The notes under the pieces were generated by a model. That model ran no database searches. It was not told where the DNA came from and saw only the letters and a program-made list of their open reading frames with translations. Below are positions 51,867-62,283 of a stretch of DNA of 64,000 nucleotides, in pieces. The first letter of the stretch is position 1; each line of letters starts with the position of its first letter. Source of the DNA: Curvibacter microcysteis (GTDB lineage: Bacteria; Pseudomonadota; Gammaproteobacteria; Burkholderiales; Burkholderiaceae_C). Made by a program: the position numbers and the translations under genes. Where the stretch lies: assembly GCF_028649455.1 (NCBI RefSeq), contig NZ_JAQSIO010000007.1, positions 62,001 to 126,000 on the forward strand. The letters are read 5' to 3'.

Positions 51867-53183
51867 TCATGCCAGGCTGGGCGGAGGGCGGTCGTCCACG
51901 GGATGACGCGTCACCAGCACCTGATCGATGCGGTAGCGGTCCACATCGATCACCTCGAAACGAAACCCCTCCCATTGCACGGTATCGGTGCGCTTGGGGA
52001 CGCGGCGCAACATCTCCATCAGAAAGCCCGCCAGGGTTTCGTACTGGCCCTCGTGCGGCAGACTGGCCAAATCCAGGGTGCGTTGCACGTCGGCCATCGG
52101 CGTCATGCCATCGATGAGCCAGGAGTGAGCATCGCGTTGCACGATCCAGTCCTCGTCTTGCGGGTCGACCAGGCCGCCCATCACGGTGCTCATCACGTCA
52201 TTGAGCGTGATCACCCCAACGACAAAGCTGTACTCATTGACGATCACGGCAAAGTCTTCATGGGCTTGGCGGAATTGCTCCAACACTTCCGCCAGACTGA
52301 GCCGGTCAGGCACCACCAGCACCTTGTGCAGCAAGCCTTCGTCGAGGGGGCTCAGTGGCTGGTTGTTCAGCACGCGCTGGAACAGGTCCTTGGCATCGAC
52401 ATAGCCCAGCAACTGGTCCAGATCGCCTGCGCAGACTGGGTAGGTGGAGAAGGGCTCGGCCAGGATGCGCGCACGGAGGGTGGCCTCAGGGTCGTCCTTC
52501 TGGAACCAGGCAATGTGCTCGCGCGGCGTCATGGCGCTGGTCACGACCCGGGTGTCAAGCTCGAACACATTGGCGATCACCTCGTGCTCGCGCTCGGCCA
52601 GCTGACCCGAGCGCGCCCCCGCCTCGGTCATGGCCAGGATGTCGGCCGAGGTGATGCGCTCGTCGCGCTGCGCGGGCAGGCCCAGGGCCTTGAACAAGGC
52701 GTCGGTGGCGCGGCCGAAAAGCCACACCAGCGGCCCCAGCACCCGCAACAGGGCCTCCATGGTGCCCACCAGGCGCACTGCGGCGCGTTCGGGGGCACTC
52801 ATGCCCAGGCGCTTGGGCAACAGATCTGCCAGCACGATGAAGAGTGAGATCACCGCCACAAAAGAGGCTGCAAAGCCGAGCCGGCCCGCCAGGGGCTCAT
52901 CCACCAGCAAGCCCATGAGCTGGCTGAAGTAGGGGCTCAGCGCCCCTTCGCCGACCACGCCGCCCAGGATGGCGATCGCGTTCAGGCCAATTTGCACCAC
53001 CGTGAAGTAAGGCCCGGGCTGGTCCTGCATGCGCAGCACGCGCTCTGCGCGTGGGTCGCCGGCATCGGCCATCTGGCGCAGCCGAAGGCGGCGCGAGGCG
53101 GCCAATGAGATTTCTGCCACCGAGAAAAAGGCACTGACCGCAATCAGGGCGGCAATGATGAAAAGGCTTTGACCAAGGCTCAT
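51867..53183 (-). CDS. CNNM/CorC-family membrane protein
   Basis: This family (DUF21, two CBS domains, CorC_HlyC domain) is linked to magnesium and cobalt export in some bacteria. The 438-residue protein has four hydrophobic segments in the first 150 residues, the SAFFSVAEISLAASRRLRLRQ N-terminus, paired CBS domains (about 205-325, with EHIAWF and VPDRLSLAEVLEQFRQ) and a C-terminal CorC domain. A start seven codons upstream (53204) is possible; neither has a clear Shine-Dalgarno. Confidence 0.88.
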   Translation of the reverse strand: MSLGQSLFIIAALIAVSAFFSVAEISLAASRRLRLRQMADAGDPRAERVLRMQDQPGPYFTVVQIGLNAIAILGGVVGEGALSPYFSQLMGLLVDEPLAGRLGFAASFVAVISLFIVLADLLPKRLGMSAPERAAVRLVGTMEALLRVLGPLVWLFGRATDALFKALGLPAQRDERITSADILAMTEAGARSGQLAEREHEVIANVFELDTRVVTSAMTPREHIAWFQKDDPEATLRARILAEPFSTYPVCAGDLDQLLGYVDAKDLFQRVLNNQPLSPLDEGLLHKVLVVPDRLSLAEVLEQFRQAHEDFAVIVNEYSFVVGVITLNDVMSTVMGGLVDPQDEDWIVQRDAHSWLIDGMTPMADVQRTLDLASLPHEGQYETLAGFLMEMLRRVPKRTDTVQWEGFRFEVIDVDRYRIDQVLVTRHPVDDRPPPSLA

Positions 53184-53289
53184 GGAGGGCCCAGTGAAGG
53201 GCATGAAGACGGGGCTTCAGTGTAGCGTGCCGCCTGTGGGAGGGGCTCCTGGCGCGCAGCGAGGAACCCCTCCGATGCAGGGGCTCAAC

Positions 53290-54285
53290 TCATTGCACAA
53301 AGCCCATGCGCGGTCGAGAGCCACCTGATCGGGGCAAGTCGTCCGCTTGAATCTGATCGCGCCGGTCCAGCCGGGCGTTGCCAAAGCCGGTCATGAGGGC
53401 GCGGCGCATTTCGCGCGGCGCGACCTCGGTCAAGGCGTCCAGCAGATTGTCTCCGGGCTCTTCGTCGAAGTGCTGACCCCAGTCGTGTTGGCGCCGGATG
53501 CCCTGGTACAGGCGGCGTGCGATCTCGCGGGCCTGGGCAGGCGTGGGGGCCTCGATCTCAAACACATTCATGCGGTTGAGGATCGGGTCCGGGATGCCGC
53601 GTGCGTCGTTGGCCGTGGTGATCCACAACACCTGGCTGGCGTCGATGGAGACTTCGGCAAATTCATCGACGAAGGTGCCTGCCGTGTCGTGCTCCAGCAG
53701 GCTGTACAGCGCGCCCAGCGGGTCGTACTGGGCGTCGGCGCTGGCCTTGTCGATCTCGTCGACCACGATCACCGGGTTGGCGTACTGGCCCTCGACCAAG
53801 GCCTCAAAGACCTTGCCTGGGCGCGCGCCTTTCCATTGCGAGGAGGCCCCTGACAACAGCCAGCCGGCGGTCATCGAGCTCATGGGCACCAGCGACATGC
53901 CCGTGCCCAGCAGGTCGGCCAGTTGCTTGGCGAAATGGGTCTTGCCAATGCCGGGCGGGCCCAGCAGCAGCATGGGGGTGACCTCCAGGCCGTCGCGGCT
54001 GTCTTGCGACAGCGCAACATGGCGCTTCACGTCGTCCAGCACCTCGGTGAAGTTGGGCAGGCTTTCGTACAGTTCGGCCATGCGCGGTACGCCATGGGGC
54101 TTGACCTGAAAGCGCTCGGGGCCGCGTTCCAGCATGCGCTGGTAGGTGTTGCGCAGGGACTCGTGTTCGTGTTCCGACAACTGGGCCAACTTGCGTTCCA
54201 CCTCGGCCGGCTGGAACACGCTGCGCATCTGGGCGATGGGCAGTTGGAAGTTCGAAGATTGGGGCACAAGGCTTCGGGATTCCAT
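53290..54285 (-). CDS. Orphan AAA+ ATPase related to the Lon ATPase domain
   Basis: The 331-residue protein has Walker A GPPGIGKT at 109-116, Walker B VIVVDEID at 172-179, sensor 1 TTAND at 223-227, arginine-finger region LNRMN at 236-240 and sensor 2 REMRRA at 291-296. The pattern DPLGALYSLLEHDTAGTF with WKGARPGKVFEAL resembles the Lon AAA+ domain, but there is no protease Ser-Lys domain and no Lon N-domain; the first 90 residues are unrelated helices. It stands alone between the CNNM gene and grxD. Its role is unknown; an unfoldase is plausible. Confidence 0.85.
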   Translation of the reverse strand: MESRSLVPQSSNFQLPIAQMRSVFQPAEVERKLAQLSEHEHESLRNTYQRMLERGPERFQVKPHGVPRMAELYESLPNFTEVLDDVKRHVALSQDSRDGLEVTPMLLLGPPGIGKTHFAKQLADLLGTGMSLVPMSSMTAGWLLSGASSQWKGARPGKVFEALVEGQYANPVIVVDEIDKASADAQYDPLGALYSLLEHDTAGTFVDEFAEVSIDASQVLWITTANDARGIPDPILNRMNVFEIEAPTPAQAREIARRLYQGIRRQHDWGQHFDEEPGDNLLDALTEVAPREMRRALMTGFGNARLDRRDQIQADDLPRSGGSRPRMGFVQ

Positions 54286-54389
54286 CGTTCACTCCTCAAG
54301 ATGAAGGTCACGAGTTCATTCAAGCACAAGACATGCCCGCTCTCAAGGTGAAAAAGCCTGGGGACACTGGGGCTGTTGCAAAAAACAAA

Positions 54390-54413
54390 AAAGCCACCGC
54401 GTCGGGTGGCTTT
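54390..54413 (-). terminator. Terminator after grxD
   Basis: AAAGCCACC (54390-54398) and GGTGGCTTT (54405-54413) form a perfect 9-bp stem with a 6-base loop. On the minus strand it is followed by a T-rich tract (complement of 54380-54392), ending the hemA-prfA-prmC-grxD run. Confidence 0.8.
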
Positions 54414-54454
54414 CTGGCAGGCCGCAAAGCGGCCTGAGTGGGCGGGCAGAACGC

Positions 54455-54781
54455 TCAGGCGGCCGGGCCGGTGATCACTTGTTGCAGTTCGCCGGACTCG
54501 TACATCTCCATCATGATGTCGGAGCCGCCAATGAACTCGCCCTTCACATAGAGCTGTGGAATGGTGGGCCACTGGCTGTATTCCTTGATGCCATGGCGGA
54601 TCTCCGGGTCTTCCAGCACGTTGACCGTCTTCAGGCCCTTGGGGTCCACGCCGCAGGCCTTCAGGATCTGCACAGCACGGCCGGAGAAGCCGCATTGGGG
54701 GAAGCTGGCCGTTCCTTTCATGAACAGCAGCACTTCATTGTTCTTGACCAGGTCATCGATGCGTTGTTGGACGTCACTCAT
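54455..54781 (-). CDS. grxD: Monothiol glutaredoxin Grx4
   Basis: Grx4 binds a [2Fe-2S] cluster with glutathione and passes it on, often with BolA proteins. The 108-residue protein has the monothiol active site in PQCGFSGRA (about residues 29-37) and the conserved WPTIPQLYVKGEFIGGSDIM stretch (positions 70-89) that binds glutathione. It follows prmC by 51 bases. The BolA-family ibaG is in this window at 11.8 kb. Confidence 0.95.
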   Translation of the reverse strand: MSDVQQRIDDLVKNNEVLLFMKGTASFPQCGFSGRAVQILKACGVDPKGLKTVNVLEDPEIRHGIKEYSQWPTIPQLYVKGEFIGGSDIMMEMYESGELQQVITGPAA

Positions 54782-54832
54782 GGTGGGTTTCCTCAGTTCG
54801 TGGGCGCCCGCGACACGGGCAAACTGTGCTGA

Positions 54833-55675
54833 TTATCTCAGCCCTGGCCACTGCCCGCCGGAGCAGCGTTCAATGCCTGCCAGGTCGACACGGCTTTGCA
54901 CCGAACAGAAGCCTCGCGCACTCAACAGGGCACGCACCGCTTCGGCTTGGTCCCAGCCGTGTTCCAGCAGCAGCCAGCCGCCGGTCTGCAAGTGCTCGGG
55001 GGCATCCTGCACCAGGCGCTTCAAGTCATCCAGCCCGTCCGCACCACTGGTCAGGGCCCGGCGGGGTTCATGGCGCAGGGCGGCCATGTGCGGGTCGGCC
55101 TCGGCGATGTAGGGCGGGTTGGACACCAGCAGCTCAAAGCGTTGTCCGGCCAGCGGGCTGAACCAATCGCCCAGGTGCCAGGTCACGGGCAGGCGCAGGC
55201 GTTCGCCATTGGCCTGGGCCACGGCCAGGGCGTCGGCGCTGGCGTCGACCGCACTGACTTGCACGTCGGGTCTTTGCTGGGCGATCGCCAGGGCGATGGC
55301 GCCGCTGCCGGTGCCCAGATCGGCGGCACGCAGGCCCGCATGCTGGGGGAGCTGCGCCAAGGCCCAGTCGACCAAGGTTTCCGTGTCGGGGCGTGGGTCG
55401 AGCACGCGCGCGTCCACCCGCAGCGTGAGGCCGTAGAACTCATGCTCGCCGCTCAGGTAGGCCATGGGTTCGCCGTCGAGCCGGCGTTGTTGCAGCTCGG
55501 CCAAGCGCGCCTGGGCGGCAGGGCTCAGGGGGTCGCTGTCATGGGCCAGCAGCCAGGCACGGTCATGCGGGGCGCGCTGCAAGGCCAGCAGCAGCAGCAT
55601 CTGAGCCTCGAGCCGGGGCAGGCCGGCCGCCTGACCCTGGGCCAGGGCCTGTTGCACGGTGGGGACGCTGCTCAC
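54833..55675 (-). CDS. prmC: Release-factor glutamine methyltransferase
   Basis: PrmC methylates the GGQ glutamine of release factors RF1 and RF2. The 280-residue protein has the SAM-binding [15 protein letters not shown] and the catalytic NPPY motif. I chose the GTG at 55675, which overlaps the prfA stop by four bases (GTGA), rather than the long upstream frame that lies inside prfA. prfA encodes its substrate and is directly upstream. Confidence 0.94.
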   Translation of the reverse strand: MSSVPTVQQALAQGQAAGLPRLEAQMLLLLALQRAPHDRAWLLAHDSDPLSPAAQARLAELQQRRLDGEPMAYLSGEHEFYGLTLRVDARVLDPRPDTETLVDWALAQLPQHAGLRAADLGTGSGAIALAIAQQRPDVQVSAVDASADALAVAQANGERLRLPVTWHLGDWFSPLAGQRFELLVSNPPYIAEADPHMAALRHEPRRALTSGADGLDDLKRLVQDAPEHLQTGGWLLLEHGWDQAEAVRALLSARGFCSVQSRVDLAGIERCSGGQWPGLR

Positions 55676-56757
55676 GCGACCCCCACTTCGAGTTCGGCCA
55701 GTTGCTCGGCCTCCTGGGCGGCTTGGAGGGCGCCCAGCACATCGCTCAGGTCGCCTTCCATGATGAAGCTCAGCTTGTACAGGGTGAGGTTGATGCGGTG
55801 GTCGGTCAGGCGACCTTGCGGGAAGTTGTAGGTGCGGATGCGGTCGCTGCGGTCGCCGCTGCCGATCAGGCCTTTGCGCAGGGCGGCATCCTTGGCCGCG
55901 CGCTCGCTGCGGTCCTTTTCCTGAATCCGCGCCGACAGCACCTGCATGGCCTTGGCCTTGTTGCGGTGTTGGCTGCGGTCGTCCTGGCATTCAGCCACGA
56001 TGCCCGTGGGCAAGTGGGTGATGCGCACCGCTGAGTCGGTCTTGTTGATGTGCTGGCCGCCCGCACCGCTGGCGCGGTAGGTGTCGATGCGCAGGTCCGT
56101 CGGGTTGATCTGCACGGCCTGGGCCTCGTCGGGCTCGGGCAACACGGCCACCGTGCAGGCGCTGGTGTGGATGCGGCCCTGGGTTTCGGTGGCGGGCACG
56201 CGCTGCACGCGGTGACCACCAGACTCGAACTTGAGCGCGCCGTAGACATGGTCGCCCTCCAGGCGCAGCACCACTTCCTTGTAGCCACCCAGCTCGCTGT
56301 CGCTGGCGCTGACGATCTCGCAGCGCCAGCCGGCGCGCTCGGCGTAGCGCGTGTACATGCGGGCCAGGTCACCAGCGAACAGGGCGGACTCGTCACCGCC
56401 GGTGCCGGCGCGCACTTCCAAAAAGGCGTTGCGCGCGTCGTCGGGGTCTTTGGGCAGCAGCAGGCGCTGCAGTTCGCCTTCGAGCTGACTCAGTTCCTCG
56501 GTGGCGCTGGCGATCTCTTCTTGCGCCATGTCGGCCATGTCGGGGTCTGCCAGCATCTCGCGCGCATCGCTCAGCTCGGCCTCGCGCTGGCGAAAGCGCT
56601 TGTAGCGGCCCGCCACCTGGGTGACGTCAGCGTGTTCGCGCGACAGGGTGCGGTACTGGCCCATGTCGCTCATGATGTCCTCGCGTGAGAGCAGGAAGTC
56701 GAGTTCGTCCAGCCGCTGGGCATAGCGGTCAAGTTGCTGGCGGAGAAAGTCTTTCAT
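55672..56757 (-). CDS. prfA: Peptide chain release factor 1
   Basis: RF1 ends translation at UAA and UAG. The 361-residue protein has the codon-recognition tripeptide PAT in [10 protein letters not shown] and the GGQ motif in [16 protein letters not shown]. The start at [16 protein letters not shown] is normal; an upstream frame is rejected. It is coupled to prmC and lies 101 bases after hemA. Confidence 0.97.
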   Translation of the reverse strand: MKDFLRQQLDRYAQRLDELDFLLSREDIMSDMGQYRTLSREHADVTQVAGRYKRFRQREAELSDAREMLADPDMADMAQEEIASATEELSQLEGELQRLLLPKDPDDARNAFLEVRAGTGGDESALFAGDLARMYTRYAERAGWRCEIVSASDSELGGYKEVVLRLEGDHVYGALKFESGGHRVQRVPATETQGRIHTSACTVAVLPEPDEAQAVQINPTDLRIDTYRASGAGGQHINKTDSAVRITHLPTGIVAECQDDRSQHRNKAKAMQVLSARIQEKDRSERAAKDAALRKGLIGSGDRSDRIRTYNFPQGRLTDHRINLTLYKLSFIMEGDLSDVLGALQAAQEAEQLAELEVGVA

Positions 56758-56858
56758 GAGGCGCTTCTGACAAGAGGCCTGGCGCCAAAGGGGCGCAGGC
56801 CGGGAACACAGAAGCCCGCCCCAGCGGGGCAGGCAGGGCGGGCAGGTGACTGCGGCCG

Positions 56859-58130
56859 CTAACGTTCCTTGCGCAGGAAGAAGTGCTGGATGGCCTGGCT
56901 GGCGCGTTCGCGCGAATGGGCGTCGCCCGCGTGCAACTCCGCCATGGCGCCATGCAGCATTTTTTGCGTCAGGCCCTTGGCCAGGGCCTGCAGCACGACT
57001 TCGGGGTCGTCGCCCCGGGCCAGCAGCTTGCGGGCGCGCGCCAGTTCGGCTTCGCGCCAGGCTTCGGCCTGCTGGTTGAGTTGTTGGATCAAGGGCACAG
57101 CGCTGCGCTGGTCCATCCAGTGCAAAAAGCTTTGCACCCCCGCGTCGATGATGGCTTCCGCCTGGGCCACGGCGGCTTGGCGGTTGGCTTGGCCGGTTTG
57201 CACCACGCTGGCCAGGTCGTCCACGGTGTAGAGGTAGACGTCTTCCAGGGCCTTGACCTCGGGCTCGATGTCGCGCGGCACGGCCAGGTCGACCATGAAC
57301 ATGGGGCGGTGACGGCGCAGCTTGAGGGCGCGTTCCACCGCGCCCAGACCGATCAGGGGCAGGGTGCTGGCGGTGCAACTGATCACCGCGTCAAATTCAT
57401 GCAGGCGGCTGGGCAGGTCGGCCAGGCGCATGACCTCGCCACCAAAGCGGCTGGACAGCTTTTCGCCGCGTTCCAGCGTGCGGTTGGCGATGGCGATGGA
57501 CTTGGGGTTCTTGGCCGCGAAGTGGGTGGCGGCCAGTTCGATCATCTCGCCGGCTCCGACGAACAGGATGCGGATCTGGCTCAGGTCTTCGAACAGCTGG
57601 CCCGCCAGGCGCACGGCGGCGGCGGCCATGCTGATCGAGTGGGCGCCAATCTCGGTCGAGCTGCGCACTTCCTTGGCGACCGCAAAGCTGCGCTGGAAGA
57701 GTTGATTCAGCGTGGTGCCCAGGGCGCCCGCGCTTTCGGCGGCGCGCACGGCGTCTTTCATCTGGCCCAGGATCTGGGCTTCGCCCAACACCATGGAGTC
57801 CAGGCCACTGGCCACGCGGAAGGCATGGCGGGCGACTTCGTCGTTTTCCAGGGTGTAGGCGTGCGAGCGCAGCAGCGAAGGTGTGACCCCCCCGGTCTCG
57901 GCCAGCCAGCCCACGGTGTGGTCCAGCGCGGTGCGAGAGCCGGCGCAGTAGATTTCGGTGCGGTTGCAGGTGGAGATCAGCGCGGCTTCGACCTCAGGGT
58001 GGCGCTGGCCACCAAAAGACTGGCGCAGGCCCTGCAGGGTGTGAGGGATTTGATCGACGGCAAAGGCAAAGCGACCGCGCAGGTCGAGCGGTGCGGTCGT
58101 GTGATTGATGCCCAAAGCCCAGACTGCCAT
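56859..58130 (-). CDS. hemA: Glutamyl-tRNA reductase
   Basis: HemA reduces glutamyl-tRNA to glutamate-1-semialdehyde, the first committed step of heme and tetrapyrrole synthesis. The 423-residue protein has the nucleophile Cys55 in [10 protein letters not shown], the NADPH-binding [17 protein letters not shown] and a C-terminal dimerisation helix. No Shine-Dalgarno precedes the ATG; instead TATAAT ends six bases upstream. Confidence 0.96.
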   Translation of the reverse strand: MAVWALGINHTTAPLDLRGRFAFAVDQIPHTLQGLRQSFGGQRHPEVEAALISTCNRTEIYCAGSRTALDHTVGWLAETGGVTPSLLRSHAYTLENDEVARHAFRVASGLDSMVLGEAQILGQMKDAVRAAESAGALGTTLNQLFQRSFAVAKEVRSSTEIGAHSISMAAAAVRLAGQLFEDLSQIRILFVGAGEMIELAATHFAAKNPKSIAIANRTLERGEKLSSRFGGEVMRLADLPSRLHEFDAVISCTASTLPLIGLGAVERALKLRRHRPMFMVDLAVPRDIEPEVKALEDVYLYTVDDLASVVQTGQANRQAAVAQAEAIIDAGVQSFLHWMDQRSAVPLIQQLNQQAEAWREAELARARKLLARGDDPEVVLQALAKGLTQKMLHGAMAELHAGDAHSRERASQAIQHFFLRKER

Positions 58131-58136
58131 CGGCGG

Positions 58137-58142
58137 ATTATA
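58137..58142 (-). promoter_or_regulatory. Perfect TATAAT immediately before hemA
   Basis: On the minus strand TATAAT (58142-58137) is followed by CCGCCG and then the hemA ATG. The expected start point, about seven bases after the hexamer, falls on the A of the start codon. No -35 box is evident 16-18 bases upstream. Confidence 0.5.
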
Positions 58143-58219
58143 AAATTGATCGGCGGCAAAGCGCGATGCTTGAATTTTTCATTCACTATCGCGGTGATCG
58201 CTTTTTTCACACCGGATCC

Positions 58220-58498
58220 ATGGGCCCACTTGACCTTTTTTATCACCTGCTGGGCTTTGCGGCGCCGGCCGCCGCCGTGGCTGCCTGGCTGGTGTTGATG
58301 GGCCTGTTGATGGGGCGTCAGAACTCTCTGGCCGTTCCCTGGTATGGAAAGTTTGCTATCAATTTCATGGTGGGCTTGATTGCCCTGGGCCTGTCTGTGC
58401 TGGTTCTGGGGCGCGACGGCAAGATGGCTGGCTACGGTTTCTTGCTGGTGGCCTGTGCCTCCAGCCAGTGGTTTTTGAGCCGAGGCTGGCGCGCCTGA
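58220..58498 (+). CDS. Small membrane protein of unknown function
   Basis: This 92-residue protein has three hydrophobic segments (about 6-28, 40-60 and 66-84) and no motif I recognise. The start is uncertain: an ATG at 58166 would add 18 residues without clear membrane character, and neither has a good Shine-Dalgarno. It is divergent from hemA and convergent with ugpQ. Codon use is like its neighbours. Confidence 0.65.
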   Translation: MGPLDLFYHLLGFAAPAAAVAAWLVLMGLLMGRQNSLAVPWYGKFAINFMVGLIALGLSVLVLGRDGKMAGYGFLLVACASSQWFLSRGWRA

Positions 58499-58589
58499 GG
58501 GCGCACACTTTCTTGATCTTTGTCAAAAGTTGGGTGGGCCCCCGCGGGTGAAGCCCCAGGGCTGCCGGCGCCAGCCCCTCTTTCAGCGC

Positions 58590-59336
58590 TCAGCCCGCCG
58601 GGCTGAACAGGTCCACGCGGTCGGTGATGATGCCGTCCGTGCCCAGTTCGATCAGGCGCTGGGCGGCCCAGTCGTCGTTGACCGTGTAGCTCAGCGTGCG
58701 CAGACCGGCGCCCTGGGCTTTGGCCACGGTCTCAGCGTCCCACAGCGCGTGGTTCAGTACCACGGCCACACAGCCCAGTTGCACCGCCTTGTCCAGCCAG
58801 CCTCGGAACAAGGTGTCGGCCAACAAGCCGCGCGGCAGGTGCGGCGCGGCCTCGGCGGCGCCTTCCAGGGCTTCAATCTTGAACGAGGTCAGCAGCGGCG
58901 GCACCGAGGCCGAGGCCCACAGATGGGCTGCGTAGGCGGCCACGATCTCGCCAGTGGCCCGTTCGGTGTCGGGCGTGGGCTTGATCTCGATGTTCAGGAA
59001 GAAGCCGTTGTGCAGGCAGTAACGGGCCACGTTCTCGAAGCTCGGAATGCCCTCGCCGGCGAAGGTGCGCGAGTGCCAACTGCCGGCGTCGAGCTGGGCC
59101 AGTTCGCCATAGCTCAGCTCGCCTGCGATGCCCCGGCTGTTGGTGGTGCGTTGCAGCGAGGCGTCGTGCAGCAGAAACGGCACACCATCGGCGCTCAGCT
59201 TCACATCGCACTCGAACATGGTGTAGCCGAAGCTGGCACCGTGGCGGAAGGCTGCCAGGGTGTTTTCGGGGGCCAGTTTGCCGGCGCCGCGGTGGGCGAT
59301 CCAGCGCGGGTAGGGCCAGGGGGTGGTCAGGCTCAT
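58590..59336 (-). CDS. ugpQ: Glycerophosphodiester phosphodiesterase
   Basis: UgpQ splits glycerophosphodiesters, such as those from phospholipid turnover, into glycerol-3-phosphate and an alcohol in the cytoplasm. The 248-residue TIM-barrel enzyme has the catalytic histidine pair in IAHRGAGKLAPENTLAAF and FECDVKLSADGVPFLLHD, and the metal ligands in NIEIKPT. It is 14 bases after ugpC, last gene of the ugpBAECQ set. Confidence 0.94.
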   Translation of the reverse strand: MSLTTPWPYPRWIAHRGAGKLAPENTLAAFRHGASFGYTMFECDVKLSADGVPFLLHDASLQRTTNSRGIAGELSYGELAQLDAGSWHSRTFAGEGIPSFENVARYCLHNGFFLNIEIKPTPDTERATGEIVAAYAAHLWASASVPPLLTSFKIEALEGAAEAAPHLPRGLLADTLFRGWLDKAVQLGCVAVVLNHALWDAETVAKAQGAGLRTLSYTVNDDWAAQRLIELGTDGIITDRVDLFSPAG

Positions 59337-59350
59337 GGGCGGGGCGCGGT

Positions 59351-60367
<1,017 letters not shown>

Positions 60368-60384
60368 GTTGGTGTGCTCTTGTC

Positions 60385-61233
60385 TTATTTCTCGGTGTCG
60401 ACCAGGCCCTTGACGAACCACTTCTGCATCAGCACGACCACCAGGGCCGGGGGCAGCATGGCCAGCATGGCGGTGGCCATGACCACGTTCCAGTCCACGG
60501 GCGATTCGCCCGCGCCAATCATTTGCTTGAGGCCGATCACGATCGGGTACATGTCTTCACTGGTGGCCGCGATCAGGGGCCACAGGTACTGGTTCCAGCC
60601 GTAGATGAACTGGATCACGAACAGTGCCGCGATGCTGGTGGCCGACAGGGGCACCAGGATGTCCTTGAAGAAGCGCAGGGGACCGGCGCCGTCCATGCGG
60701 GCGGCTTCGACCAACTCGTCCGGTACGGTCAGGAAGAACTGCCGGAACAAGAACGTGGCCGTGGCCGAGGCAATCAGCGGCACGGACAGGCCGGCAAAGC
60801 TGTTGATCATGCCGAGGTCGGCCACCACCTGGTAGGTCGGGCCAATGCGCACTTCCACGGGCAGCATCAGGGTGATGAAGATCAGCCAGAAGCACAGGCT
60901 GCGCAGCGGAAAGCGGAAGTACACCACCGCAAAGGCCGACAGCAGCGAGATGCTGATCTTGCCCACGGTGATGATCATGGTCACCACAAAGCTGACCCAG
61001 ATCATGCGCGCCACGGGGGCCGAGCCGCCGCTGCGGCTGCTGCCCGTCAAAGCGGCCTCATAGCTGGCCCAGAAGTTGGAGCCCGGCCACAGGGGCATGG
61101 GCGCTTGCATGATGTCTTGCGCGGTGTGGGTGGAGGCCACAAAAGCCAGGTAGATCGGGAAGGCTACGATCAGCACGCCCACGATCATGATGGCGTGGGC
61201 CAGCAGGTTCAGCAGGGGATTGCGTTCAACCAT
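60385..61233 (-). CDS. ugpE: Glycerol-3-phosphate importer permease UgpE
   Basis: UgpE is one of two membrane subunits of the importer. The 282-residue protein has six hydrophobic segments and the coupling EAA motif in [23 protein letters not shown]. It follows ugpA by 42 bases and precedes ugpC by 17. Confidence 0.93.
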   Translation of the reverse strand: MVERNPLLNLLAHAIMIVGVLIVAFPIYLAFVASTHTAQDIMQAPMPLWPGSNFWASYEAALTGSSRSGGSAPVARMIWVSFVVTMIITVGKISISLLSAFAVVYFRFPLRSLCFWLIFITLMLPVEVRIGPTYQVVADLGMINSFAGLSVPLIASATATFLFRQFFLTVPDELVEAARMDGAGPLRFFKDILVPLSATSIAALFVIQFIYGWNQYLWPLIAATSEDMYPIVIGLKQMIGAGESPVDWNVVMATAMLAMLPPALVVVLMQKWFVKGLVDTEK

Positions 61234-61275
61234 GGCAGTCTCCCAGACAGTCGAAGAGGGAATGAGGAGCGCGCA

Positions 61276-62157
61276 TCAGTACTGCACCTTCTTTTCAACG
61301 TAGCGGAACTGCACCACGGTCAGGGCGATGACGATCACCATCAGCACCACCGACTGCGCAGCCGAGGAGCCAAAGTCCATGCCACGGAAGCCGTCAAAGT
61401 AGACCCGGTACACCAAGGTCGAGGTGGCTTTGCCCGGGCCGCCTTGGGTGGTGGCGTCGATGATGGCAAAGGTGTCGAAGAAGGCGTAGACCATGTTGAT
61501 CACGCCCAGGAAGAAGGTGGTCGGCGACAGCAGCGGGAACTGGATGGTCCAGAAGCGGCGCCAGGGGCCAGCGCCATCCATGGCAGCGGCCTCGACCAGC
61601 GACTTGGGGATGGAGTTCAGGCCCGCCAGAAAGAACAGGAAGTTGTAGGAAATCTGCTTCCACACCGCCGCCATCACCACCAAGCCCATGGCGTGGCCTG
61701 AGTTGAGCAAGTGGTTCCAGTCAAAGCCCAGTTTGCGCAGCGTCCAGGCCACCACCCCGATGGAGGAGGAGAACATGAAGGACCACAGCAGGCCCGACAC
61801 CACCGGCGCCACCGCGTAGGGCAGGATCAGCACGGTTTTGTACAGCGTGGCGCCGCGCACGATGCGGTCAGCAAACACCGCCAGCAGCAGCGCAATGCCC
61901 AGTCCCAGCACCGTGACCAGCACCGAGAACACCACCGTGGTCTGGAAGGATTCCAGGTAGGTGGGGTCGTTCCAGAGCGCGCGGAAGTTGTCCAGGCCCA
62001 CCCAGGTGACCGTGGTGCCGAAGGCGTCTTGCTGTTGCAGGGACTGCAGCAAGGCTTGGCCCGCAGGCCAGAAGAAGAAGACGCTGACGATCAGCAACTG
62101 GGGTGCCAGAAGCACCCACGGCAGCCAGGTCGAGCGAAACAAAACACGTTTTTCCAT
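61276..62157 (-). CDS. ugpA: Glycerol-3-phosphate importer permease UgpA
   Basis: UgpA is the other membrane subunit. The 293-residue protein has six hydrophobic segments (first near 10-32) and the EAA coupling motif [23 protein letters not shown] (given here by residues near 200-222). The start [14 protein letters not shown] fits the family; an ATG eight codons upstream is rejected because it lies at the hairpin. A 126-base gap with a hairpin separates it from ugpB. Confidence 0.93.
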   Translation of the reverse strand: MEKRVLFRSTWLPWVLLAPQLLIVSVFFFWPAGQALLQSLQQQDAFGTTVTWVGLDNFRALWNDPTYLESFQTTVVFSVLVTVLGLGIALLLAVFADRIVRGATLYKTVLILPYAVAPVVSGLLWSFMFSSSIGVVAWTLRKLGFDWNHLLNSGHAMGLVVMAAVWKQISYNFLFFLAGLNSIPKSLVEAAAMDGAGPWRRFWTIQFPLLSPTTFFLGVINMVYAFFDTFAIIDATTQGGPGKATSTLVYRVYFDGFRGMDFGSSAAQSVVLMVIVIALTVVQFRYVEKKVQY

Positions 62158-62179
62158 ACTTAGGGTGCCCCGTTGAGCC

Positions 62180-62213
62180 AAACAGCCCGCCCACGAAGGC
62201 GGGCGGGCTGTTT
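62180..62213 (-). terminator. Strong hairpin between ugpB and ugpA
   Basis: AAACAGCCCGCC (62180-62191) and GGCGGGCTGTTT (62202-62213) form a perfect 12-bp stem with a 10-base loop, between ugpB and the permease genes. On the minus strand only TTT follows, so it may stabilise the ugpB 3' end and let some transcripts through. Confidence 0.65.
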
Positions 62214-62283
62214 CAGGAGGGCAGGCAGCATAACGCAGCCTGGGTCGTTGGCCGGCGCTTGGAGGCGCTGGCCGCTTTTCTTT

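Noticed and set aside
54300-54350. Possible heat-shock promoter (CTTGAA at 54324-54319, minus strand) before the Lon-like ATPase gene
   Set aside because: The matching -10 region is poor and the spacing short; only the -35-like box fits.
56883-58298. A 471-residue plus-strand open frame opposite hemA
   Set aside because: Shadow of hemA, whose catalytic and cofactor motifs are clear.
58559-58577. Hairpin GGGCTG/CAGCCC near the end of ugpQ
   Set aside because: Only 6 bp and no T-run on either strand; likely chance in GC-rich sequence.
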